From RGIG5612 sp045599965 (GTDB lineage Bacteria > Bacillota > Clostridia > Lachnospirales > Lachnospiraceae), in NCBI GenBank assembly GCA_045599965.1, contig JAZRXA010000042.1, forward strand, positions 1 through 64,000: DNA of 64,000 nt, given 5' to 3'. The notes below the pieces were generated by a model. The model was not told where the DNA came from and ran no database searches. It was given only the letters and a program-made list of their open reading frames with translations. A program made the translations under genes and the position numbers. Of the stretch, positions 42,325 to 49,409 are shown piece after piece (within the stretch, counting starts at the first letter, position 1; each line of letters starts with the position of its first letter).

Positions 42325-43452
42325 ATGAATTTTTATAACGGGAAAATATTTGATGTAAAAACGTTGGGATATATTGAAGGTGGATTTTCTGTTGAAGATG
42401 GAAAATTTACTAAAGTGTGTTCATGCATAAGCGAGGGCGAAGACCTTAAAGGAAAGAAAATTATCCCGGGTCTTATTGATATACATGGTCATGGAAATAG
42501 TGGATATGACTTTTCTACTTGCAACTTAGATGGCCTTAAGGCGATGGCTAAATATTTGGCATCTAATGGAATCACTTCTTTTGCAGCAACAAATATGACC
42601 GCACCTTTTGATGCACTAAAAGATGCTTATCAAAACGCTTTATATATTCATAAAAATAGAGAAGAAAACGAAGCTAGAGTTTTAGGAATAAATATGGAGG
42701 GGCCGTTCTTTTCTTACAATAAAAGAGGCGCTCAAAATCCTGAATTTTTAGCTAAGCCAGATGTTAATATTTTTAATGAACTAAATTCTTCTTGCGAAGA
42801 TTTAATAAAAATAGTATGTGTTGCTCCAGATACGGAAGGAGCTTTGGACTTTATAAGTGAAGCTTCTAAAGTTTGCACAGTAAGCGTTGCGCATACAGAA
42901 GCTGATTATGATTTAACCTTAAAAGCTTTTGAAGCGGGTGCAACTCATATGACTCATTTATTTAATGGCATGGTAGGAATTCATCATAGGAATCCAGGAC
43001 CAGTTCTTGCGGCACATGACACAAAGAAAGTTTATGTAGAACTTATTTGCGATGGAGTTCATATTAATCCAGCAGTTATAAGAGCCGCGTTCAAACTTTT
43101 TGAAGGAAGAGTGGTTATTATTTCTGATTCGCTTGCATGTTGTGGTTTAGAAGATGGAAATTATGATATGGGCGGATTAAATGTTAACCTTAAAGGATTA
43201 AAGGCAACGCTAGACGATGGAACGCTTGCTGGCAGCGTAACAAATCTTTATAAGATGATGAAGAACGCTATTAGCTTTGGAATAGACGAAGGCGAAGCAA
43301 TTAAGTCATGTACAATTAATCCAGCAACGCAGTTAGGATGCGCTGATAAAGTTGGTTCGATTGAGGAAGGAAAGGCAGCAGACTTTATTGTCTGCGACGA
43401 CGACTTGAATATTGAAGCTGTATATATAGCAGGAAAGAAAAATTTATATTGA
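42325..43452 (+). CDS. nagA: N-acetylglucosamine-6-phosphate deacetylase
   Basis: 375 residues, amidohydrolase fold. Visible are PGLIDIHGHGNSGYDFS (with the metal-binding His pair region), NMEGPFFSYNKRGAQNP, VAHTEADYDLTLKAFEAGATHMTHLFNGM and the catalytic aspartate in IISDSLACCG. The reaction gives glucosamine-6-P and acetate. It follows the MFS gene directly. No nagB lies in the window. The stop overlaps the -35 box of the adjoining toxin-antitoxin promoter. Confidence 0.94.
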   Translation: MNFYNGKIFDVKTLGYIEGGFSVEDGKFTKVCSCISEGEDLKGKKIIPGLIDIHGHGNSGYDFSTCNLDGLKAMAKYLASNGITSFAATNMTAPFDALKDAYQNALYIHKNREENEARVLGINMEGPFFSYNKRGAQNPEFLAKPDVNIFNELNSSCEDLIKIVCVAPDTEGALDFISEASKVCTVSVAHTEADYDLTLKAFEAGATHMTHLFNGMVGIHHRNPGPVLAAHDTKKVYVELICDGVHINPAVIRAAFKLFEGRVVIISDSLACCGLEDGNYDMGGLNVNLKGLKATLDDGTLAGSVTNLYKMMKNAISFGIDEGEAIKSCTINPATQLGCADKVGSIEEGKAADFIVCDDDLNIEAVYIAGKKNLY

Positions 43453-43477
43453 TTTTTTATCAAAAAAAATATATATT
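43449..43477 (+). promoter_or_regulatory. Promoter of the type III toxin-antitoxin cassette
   Basis: TTGATT (43449-43454), a 17-base spacer, TATATT (43472-43477). Predicted start of transcription is near 43484, just at the first hairpin of the RNA. Confidence 0.7.
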
Positions 43478-43483
43478 AAAAAA

Positions 43484-43567
43484 GAAGATAGTATATGTAT
43501 CTTCCTTCGTGACGATGTCGAGTGACGGTTCTGACTCGACGATAAAATAAAAATTGACCGAGCGAAG
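43484..43567 (+). ncRNA. Candidate pseudoknotted RNA antitoxin (TenpI/ToxI-like)
   Basis: The RNA would start with a GAAGATA/TATCTTC hairpin (43484-43504). It then forms an H-type pseudoknot: stem 1 is GTCGAGT (43517-43523) with ACTCGAC (43534-43540). Loop bases CGGTT (43526-43530) pair with GACCG (43556-43560) across an A-rich linker GATAAAATAAAAATT. CTTCG (43504-43508) and CGAAG (43563-43567) can close the unit. Known type III antitoxins are pseudoknots with A-rich strands. They usually come as tandem repeats; only one unit is seen here. Confidence 0.5.
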
Positions 43568-43574
43568 ATTTCTA

Positions 43575-43603
43575 AGCGGAGTTGACTTATCGCCAACTCC
43601 GCT
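43575..43603 (+). terminator. Attenuator hairpin between antitoxin RNA and toxin gene
   Basis: Perfect 10-bp stem AGCGGAGTTG (43575-43584) and CAACTCCGCT (43594-43603), 17 bases before the toxin ATG. A weak T-run follows (ATCTATT). In type III systems a leaky terminator here keeps RNA antitoxin in excess over toxin message. Confidence 0.7.
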
Positions 43604-43620
43604 ATCTATTCAAATAAACT

Positions 43621-44091
43621 ATGGAATACGATCTTGATATTTATCTATTATCACAAAAGTTCATAAATGACTATCCAATTTCAAAGTATCCAGAATTAAT
43701 GAACAAGCATGGGAGACCATATAGCTGTTTGTTGATAGATACTCATGAGGATTATTTAATTTGCGTTCCTTTCCGTTCTTCAATTAATCATAAGAATGCA
43801 TTCTTTTTTAAGGGAACCAAAAGGTCAGCTAAAACAAAATCTGGTTTAGATTATTCTAAAATAGTATTAATTAAAAATACAAATTATCTTGATGATTGCA
43901 GGGCAATAGTTGATCAGGATGAATACAAAGAAACGATTACGCATTTATCAACAATTGTTATTGAAGTAAATGAATATATTGAAACATATATAAATCATGT
44001 AAAAGGAATTAAAACTCTTCATCCGAAAAAATTCGAACGAAAATATAAATATTCAACATTACAATATTTCCATGACATAATGAATGTATAA
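43621..44091 (+). CDS. tenpN: TenpN-like type III toxin (ToxN/AbiQ superfamily endoribonuclease)
   Basis: 156 residues. The order of motifs fits the TenpN family: GRPYSCLLI (31-39), VPFRSSINH (49-57), GLDYSKIVLI (75-84), a helical pair, and YKYSTLQYFH (142-151) at the end. Family toxins cut RNA and are held inactive by the upstream RNA pseudoknot. There is no Shine-Dalgarno sequence before the ATG, which fits low toxin synthesis. It sits alone between nagA and an operon on the other strand with its own promoter and terminator, so it looks like an inserted defence cassette. Confidence 0.78.
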   Translation: MEYDLDIYLLSQKFINDYPISKYPELMNKHGRPYSCLLIDTHEDYLICVPFRSSINHKNAFFFKGTKRSAKTKSGLDYSKIVLIKNTNYLDDCRAIVDQDEYKETITHLSTIVIEVNEYIETYINHVKGIKTLHPKKFERKYKYSTLQYFHDIMNV

Positions 44092-44114
44092 GAAAAACAT
44101 TTGAATTCAGATAG

Positions 44115-44159
44115 GCAAAATCCCCGAAGCTCGGCAGAGACTATCGGGGATTTGCTTTT
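44115..44159 (+). terminator. Terminator of the toxin-antitoxin cassette
   Basis: GCAAAATCCCCGA (44115-44127) pairs with TCGGGGATTTGC (44144-44155), followed by TTTT. It can also serve the convergent operon from the other side. Confidence 0.88.
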
Positions 44160-44191
44160 GTGTGATATATCGAAAAATTACTTGAGTTCCA

Positions 44192-45310
44192 TTATTTATT
44201 AAGAATAATTTCTTTTCCTTTTCTATCAGACTCATAAATAGCATCAAGAATCTGTGTTACTACGAAAGCTTGCTCAGGTTTAACTAGTGGCTCTTTGTTA
44301 TAAAGTACTGCATCAAGCCATTGCTTTGCTTCTAAGATTTCAGGAGCTTCTCCTAAGCCACCTTCAAAGAAAGCAACGTTACCAGCAGAGCAAATTTCTT
44401 CGTCTGTAAGAAGCCCAGCATGTCCTCTGTTAATAACGAGTTTGTCTTCTGGGTAACTCATTCCTGAGTAGAGGTCAGCTCCGGCTTTTGTTCCACAAAG
44501 AGTTGTTGATGCTTCTCTAGATTCTCTCATGTTGATTGCCCATGAAGCTTCAAGATTAATGCATGCACCGTTTTCAAATTTAATCATACCGAAAGCGGAG
44601 TCTTCAACTTCGTATGTTTTAGGATCCCATGGTCCAAACATATTTCCTTCAACAGCTTTAGGGTCGTTTCCAAGTTTATAGAAAACTTTTCCTGTAACGC
44701 TTACTGGTTTATAGTTGTTCATCATCCATAAAGTAAGGTCAAGTGCATGTGTTCCAATATCAATAAGTGGACCGCCGCCTTGTTGAGATTTGTCTGGGAA
44801 TACGCCCCATGTAGGAACTGCACGACGTCTTATAGCGTGTGCCTGGCCATAATAGATTTCTCCTAATTCGCCAGCTTCAACCATTTTTCTAAGAGTGATA
44901 ACTTCTGGACGAAAACGATTTTGATAACCGAGAGTAAATTTCTTTCCACTCTTTTTCCATGCATCCATCATCTTCTGAGCATCTTTTGTGTTATGAGCCA
45001 TTGGCTTTTCGCACATAACGTGTTTGCCAGCTGCAAAAGCAGCACATACGATAGGGCAGTGTGATACGTTTGGAGTCAAAACATGAACAACATCAATAGT
45101 TTCATCTGCCAAAAGTTTTTTGTAGTCTTTATAAACTTTTGCTCCTTCAACACCAAACTCTGCAGCTGCTTTTTCTGCACGTTCAACATGAATATCGCAA
45201 AAAGCTACCATTTCGCATTTGTCACTAAATTTTTTAAGTGTTGGCATATGCTTATTATTAGCGATACCGCCACAACCGATAATACCTATTCTTAATTTTT
45301 TCTTTGCCAT
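44192..45310 (-). CDS. Gfo/Idh/MocA oxidoreductase, candidate C-glycoside 3-oxidase (DgpA/CarA-like)
   Basis: 372 residues. Rossmann motif IGIIGCGGIANNKHMP, EKP in HVMCEKPMAHNTKDA, and the histidine of IDIGTHALDLTLWMM. The segment AIRRRAVPTWGVFPDKSQQG with the GGG after it marks the branch of glycoside 3-dehydrogenases. It is the last gene of the operon with the DUF6379 and TIM-barrel subunits. Family knowledge: such an enzyme oxidises the C3 hydroxyl of a glucosyl group, after which the C-C or C-O bond becomes cleavable. The ribosome binding site is AGGAGA. Confidence 0.88.
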   Translation of the reverse strand: MAKKKLRIGIIGCGGIANNKHMPTLKKFSDKCEMVAFCDIHVERAEKAAAEFGVEGAKVYKDYKKLLADETIDVVHVLTPNVSHCPIVCAAFAAGKHVMCEKPMAHNTKDAQKMMDAWKKSGKKFTLGYQNRFRPEVITLRKMVEAGELGEIYYGQAHAIRRRAVPTWGVFPDKSQQGGGPLIDIGTHALDLTLWMMNNYKPVSVTGKVFYKLGNDPKAVEGNMFGPWDPKTYEVEDSAFGMIKFENGACINLEASWAINMRESREASTTLCGTKAGADLYSGMSYPEDKLVINRGHAGLLTDEEICSAGNVAFFEGGLGEAPEILEAKQWLDAVLYNKEPLVKPEQAFVVTQILDAIYESDRKGKEIILNK

Positions 45311-45321
45311 AATATTCTCCT

Positions 45322-46287
45322 TTAATTATTTAATATATTGCTACAAAGCTCTACATAACGTTTAAGTTGTTCTTCTGAATCTACTGTTTCGTCGAAGTGG
45401 TGTCCTTCGTACTCGCTTGAAATATATCCTTTATATCCGCACTCTTTAATAGTTGCTAAGATTTCTTCGAATGGAATACATGGGTCATGCTTACCATCAG
45501 GAAGATAATAGAATTTGCCATGGATATAAGGTGCAACATCAAGCACATCTTTTAATTGCTCGATTCTAGCAGGGGCTGAGAATTTAGCGAACATCTCAGC
45601 TGCTGTATGTAATTCAATTTCATTAAAGTCTTTTCCTTCTAAGTCTGCTTCAGTAGCACCATTAGCATGCATTTGGATAATCTCATCAAGTTTATCCTGA
45701 CGGCATCCGAACTCAAGCGCCTGATCTAAATATAATTTATGAGGCATTGTCTGGAAGATTGAGAAGTCAGGAACAAATCCAAGCCATCCTTCGCCTTCGT
45801 TCTTCATAATGTCGAAATACTCTTTCCACATAGGAACTTCTGGGTGGTGAGGGTGGTGCATTTCAACCGCAAGCTTAACGCCAAGATCTTTACAGTATGG
45901 AAGCATCTTTCTAAAAATTGCTGGTGAAATTGCTTGTTGAGTTCTAACAAGTGGGAAGCCTGCTTTCTTAGCATAAATCATATCGTTTACAGTAAAACGA
46001 ATAATTTCATCTTCTGTTAAGTCTCTATCAGAACGAATACCCATATCGATATATGCGCTCCAGCATACTGGCTCTAACTCATAGAAAGCTAATCTTTCTT
46101 TGAACCATGTAAGCCATTCATCTGATGGGTAAGGGTATTCAGGAACCATCATAGCGGCAACAATTTCAACACCTTTATATCCCATGTCATGAGCTTTCTT
46201 TAAGCATTCATCGAGGTCTAATTTTTCATGAATAAATTCAGTAGCAAAACTATATAAAGTAATTCCTAATTTGATATCGCCGTTCAT
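45322..46287 (-). CDS. TIM-barrel subunit of a C-glycoside deglycosidase (DgpC/CarC-like)
   Basis: 321 residues of the xylose isomerase-like superfamily. Candidate metal ligands are Glu142, Asp174, His256 and Glu292 or Glu294. A histidine-rich EMHHPHHPE (142-150) lies at the active site, where the known deglycosidases use a histidine base. The start overlaps the stop of the DUF6379 gene by one base (TAATG), so the two subunits should be made together. The pairing with DUF6379 is what points to C-C bond cleavage of 3-keto-C-glycosides rather than simple isomerisation. Confidence 0.85.
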   Translation of the reverse strand: MNGDIKLGITLYSFATEFIHEKLDLDECLKKAHDMGYKGVEIVAAMMVPEYPYPSDEWLTWFKERLAFYELEPVCWSAYIDMGIRSDRDLTEDEIIRFTVNDMIYAKKAGFPLVRTQQAISPAIFRKMLPYCKDLGVKLAVEMHHPHHPEVPMWKEYFDIMKNEGEGWLGFVPDFSIFQTMPHKLYLDQALEFGCRQDKLDEIIQMHANGATEADLEGKDFNEIELHTAAEMFAKFSAPARIEQLKDVLDVAPYIHGKFYYLPDGKHDPCIPFEEILATIKECGYKGYISSEYEGHHFDETVDSEEQLKRYVELCSNILNN

Positions 46288-46712
46288 TATTTCGCCTCCT
46301 TTGCATTTTTAGTTTCAGTAACATCGCTGTCTAAAACTAAATATTCTCCAAAGTAACCTGTATAAGGCACACGGTGCTTCATATAAACGCGTAGCTTGTG
46401 CTCGCCACATGTAAGGCCGCCTTTTTTGAAAACGGTTACTATTGCAGGAGTCCTAACATACCAATACTCCTTAAAACATTCTGGGAGTTCTTCAATCAAA
46501 AATTCTTTTCCGTTTAAGAAGAAAGAAATATCCCCTGCAGGAACTTCCTCATCATCAACCCAGAATTTTAATTCTTCGATACAACTAAGGAAGGCTCCTC
46601 TGTATGAAGGGTATTTGATTTTGAATTTATAACCATATGTATATCCGTCTACAGCTACATTTTCAAAATCATCTTTACAAATTAAAATTTTGTTATAAGC
46701 TTGAAAATCCAT
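46287..46712 (-). CDS. DUF6379 small subunit of a C-glycoside deglycosidase (DgpB/CarB-like)
   Basis: 141 residues, a beta-sandwich-type protein without signal peptide. GYTYGYKFKIKYPSYRGAFLSCIEELKFWVDDEEV and the later LRVYMKHRVPYTGYFGEYLVLD are the conserved parts of DUF6379. Proteins of this family form a hetero-oligomer with the TIM-barrel subunit in gut and soil bacteria that break C-glycosides such as puerarin or flavone C-glucosides. It follows the AraC regulator by 22 bases and has AGGAGGAG before the ATG. Confidence 0.85.
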   Translation of the reverse strand: MDFQAYNKILICKDDFENVAVDGYTYGYKFKIKYPSYRGAFLSCIEELKFWVDDEEVPAGDISFFLNGKEFLIEELPECFKEYWYVRTPAIVTVFKKGGLTCGEHKLRVYMKHRVPYTGYFGEYLVLDSDVTETKNAKEAK

Positions 46713-46734
46713 AATCTCCTCCTATAAAAATCTT

Positions 46735-49164
46735 TTATAATTCACGAATAATTTCGTAAAATTTCACTTCATGTGTTAAAAGCTGCGTGTGCAAATTTAA
46801 TGTATTATCCACACAATCTAAATAATGCGATATTCTTTGTGGGTGCACTATATCTCTTAGATAATTTATATCGTTAGGCTGCAAATCATCAATAATACCG
46901 AATCTCATCCACTCGTCAAAAAGACTTCCATGCTCGCGGTTTATTGTTGATGTAATAACTTTATATCTTCCGTTTTCGACACCCTCTAAAGTTAGAGAAA
47001 TATCCTTTGTCATTTGGTCTGCGAAATTAGAGTAGGCCATTTCTATTTCCATGCCTTGGCCACCACTAATACAAAACATTTCATTAAAATGAGTGTAGTT
47101 GCAAAGGACTATGTTATAAAGGTTAATACCATTAGAAACAGCCATAAGCCCATCTTCTTTTTTTAATAGAATATTAGAAATTTGGTTAAGTCTTTTAAGC
47201 GCTGAAAAGCCAGGCTTTTTAAGCCCGTTCTTTGAAAGAAGTCCAGGACTTCCAAATAATATTCTACTTGAATCAGAATACTCATCAGCTGAGTCAGAAA
47301 GTTTCCAATAACCAATCGCTTCAACGAGTCCAACAAGGTCTATTGTATTTTTTGTAAGGAAAGCAGATTGGAAACATGTATCGTTTGTATAATCTTCGGT
47401 TTGCAAAGAAGAACCCATAGCAACTAACCAAAGTCTTTGTGTTATCTTTTTGTGGCTTTCTAATACTTTTTTTATTTTAACTATTTCGTTGTATATGTGA
47501 TTGGTATCAGAAGAGATAAGTCTTCTATGCGTATCGATGATTTCAGAATCTTCATAAGGGAAGACGCATGCAGAGATAAAGTCTGGTGTAAACTTTAACT
47601 TTTCCATTTCTGAAAGAATAATATCTAAAACGTTTCCGCGCATTCCAGCATTATAGGTTATTCCGCCAATCTGAACATTTGGAAGTAAAACTTTTATTTG
47701 GTTATACATGCTTTGACAACGCTTTGCAAAATCAGCAGGATCTTCTTGAAGCCATAAATATTCATCGGCATTTATACCAATATCAAAATACCAACTTTCA
47801 ACTTCTTCAACACCGAAGTTGTTAATTGCATGTTTAATAAGAGCCAAAGCTTTTTCTTCAATATTTTTTATGTTTGTCTTTTTGGAGTCAGAGGAGTGTT
47901 GAGATACAACGACTCTAGAAGTTCCAATTGTAAAAACAGTTTCGTTTCTTAACGTTAAGTCAATAAAAGGTTTCATTCTATGGTTTTGCAAAATTTCCAT
48001 GCATGAATCGAAAATTGAAAAGTTATATCCACCGGTTGATAAAGGCGGGATTATCTCATCATTTAAGAAACCTTCAATTCTTCCATAGGTAAATCCGATT
48101 TCGTTTTGAACTAGTGCAAGATGAGATTGAAAATTACTATTTAATAAATTTTTGCAGAAACCAAGATTTATTAGTTTGTTCCATATAGAATCTATAACGT
48201 TATTTTCACTTGGGTTGGTTATAGTGTAATTGATTTGGTCTGGATACCTAATTGCACCACTGTTTTCATCTATAGGTGAAGATGCAATCGCTCTAAACTC
48301 ATTTTCAACTGTTTGATAATCAACATGTTTTGCTGCTAAAGAAGAAGGGTTAGGAGCAATAGTAGGCTCTGCAGTTTTTCTATATTCGCTAGGAGTCTTT
48401 TGATAATATTTGTAAAATGCTTTGCAAAAGGCAGCAGAAGAAGGGAAACCGTTTTCAAAAGCAATAGTAGTGATTGAATTATTGGTTTCTGTTAAATCTG
48501 ACAGCGCATGACGAAGTCTAATGTTTTGTAAACAATTGTTTAAGGTATCGCCTGTAGTTTTTTTAAAAAATCTTGAAAGATAAGAAGTGTTAAGGTGCGT
48601 AAGTTCCGCTAAGTCGTTTAACGTGATAGGAGCTCTATAATTTTGCTCTAAGTAGTTTAGTATCATTGACTGCCTACTTCCATACGCATCTTCGCTAGCA
48701 GCAACCTTAATATCCTCGTTGAAATGGAAACATGAAAGATAATAAATAAGGCCGTAGCAAAGTTCTATTTGATGCAAATCACCAAGCTTAGTATGCTCAA
48801 AATGAGCTAAGACAATATTTGAAAGAATACGACGCAGCTCAGAGTAATCTCTTTCTGTATCAGAAACACTGTTGCATATAAAGCGACCGGTTGTGTGTGT
48901 TTTATTATCTTGGAAAAATTCCTTCTTTAAAGAAATAATAGTTACTAGATTATTTCCCGTTGCGCTATAAACAGGAAAGTCATTTGATTGAACAAGTAAA
49001 ATATCGTTTTGATTTAAATAGATTGTTTCTTGACGAAGTTGAACTTTTATTTCACCAGTTAAGACAAACAAAAATTCAACGTCATCACTTAACTTGTGAA
49101 CGTCTCCTTGCAAAGAAAGAATATTTACAGATGTTACAGGCGAGGTCTTAGGTTTTGCTGCCAT
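46735..49164 (-). CDS. AraC-type regulator fused to a degenerate GH39-like domain
   Basis: 809 residues. A cupin-type sensor (about 15-95) is followed by a double AraC helix-turn-helix (about 165-263, ending TPSEYRKT) and a GH39 beta-xylosidase-like region (about 310-800). In GH39 enzymes the acid/base is in a W-N-E motif and the nucleophile in a T-E-W motif. Here the matching places read GINADE (Ala466) and LVAMGSS (Ala582), so both catalytic glutamates are lost. It should bind, not cut, a glycoside ligand and control the operon it heads. The promoter at 49204-49233 drives it; AAGGAG supports the start. Confidence 0.85.
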   Translation of the reverse strand: MAAKPKTSPVTSVNILSLQGDVHKLSDDVEFLFVLTGEIKVQLRQETIYLNQNDILLVQSNDFPVYSATGNNLVTIISLKKEFFQDNKTHTTGRFICNSVSDTERDYSELRRILSNIVLAHFEHTKLGDLHQIELCYGLIYYLSCFHFNEDIKVAASEDAYGSRQSMILNYLEQNYRAPITLNDLAELTHLNTSYLSRFFKKTTGDTLNNCLQNIRLRHALSDLTETNNSITTIAFENGFPSSAAFCKAFYKYYQKTPSEYRKTAEPTIAPNPSSLAAKHVDYQTVENEFRAIASSPIDENSGAIRYPDQINYTITNPSENNVIDSIWNKLINLGFCKNLLNSNFQSHLALVQNEIGFTYGRIEGFLNDEIIPPLSTGGYNFSIFDSCMEILQNHRMKPFIDLTLRNETVFTIGTSRVVVSQHSSDSKKTNIKNIEEKALALIKHAINNFGVEEVESWYFDIGINADEYLWLQEDPADFAKRCQSMYNQIKVLLPNVQIGGITYNAGMRGNVLDIILSEMEKLKFTPDFISACVFPYEDSEIIDTHRRLISSDTNHIYNEIVKIKKVLESHKKITQRLWLVAMGSSLQTEDYTNDTCFQSAFLTKNTIDLVGLVEAIGYWKLSDSADEYSDSSRILFGSPGLLSKNGLKKPGFSALKRLNQISNILLKKEDGLMAVSNGINLYNIVLCNYTHFNEMFCISGGQGMEIEMAYSNFADQMTKDISLTLEGVENGRYKVITSTINREHGSLFDEWMRFGIIDDLQPNDINYLRDIVHPQRISHYLDCVDNTLNLHTQLLTHEVKFYEIIREL

Positions 49165-49203
49165 TTTGTATACTCCTTAGGAAAAAATATTGTTATTTCC
49201 TAA

Positions 49204-49233
49204 ATTATACTTATTTTATTGTCAAAAAGTCAA
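49204..49233 (-). promoter_or_regulatory. Promoter of the AraC-DgpBCA-like operon
   Basis: Reading the minus strand: TTGACT (49233-49228), an 18-base spacer, TATAAT (49209-49204). The -35 box lies inside one arm of the inverted repeat AAAAAGTCAA (49224-49233) and TTGACTTTTT (49251-49260), a likely operator. Confidence 0.7.
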
Positions 49234-49281
49234 AAAAACAATGTTAAATATTGACTTTTTCGGCCAATTTTTTGTATTTTT

Positions 49282-49376
49282 TTGACATGTTTAAAAAAGC
49301 ATCATAAAAGAGCTAAAAACAAGTAAAAAAATAAGGTCGCATTTAGGTTGCGAGCATATATAATTATAGTACTATA
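49282..49376 (+). promoter_or_regulatory. Promoter region of the CocE-importer operon
   Basis: TTGACA (49282-49287) with TAAAAG (49305-49310) after 17 bases. A second -10-like TATAAT (49359-49364) lies next to the 12-base palindrome TATAGTACTATA (49365-49376). Either may be the working promoter; the palindrome is an operator candidate. Confidence 0.5.
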
Positions 49377-49409
49377 GAATCATTAATTATCCTGGAAGGA
49401 CTATATAAG

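Noticed and set aside
43484..43603. Tandem repeats expected of a type III antitoxin
   Set aside because: I searched by eye for direct repeats of 30-50 bases and found only short matches (GACGAT twice). Only one pseudoknot unit can be supported.
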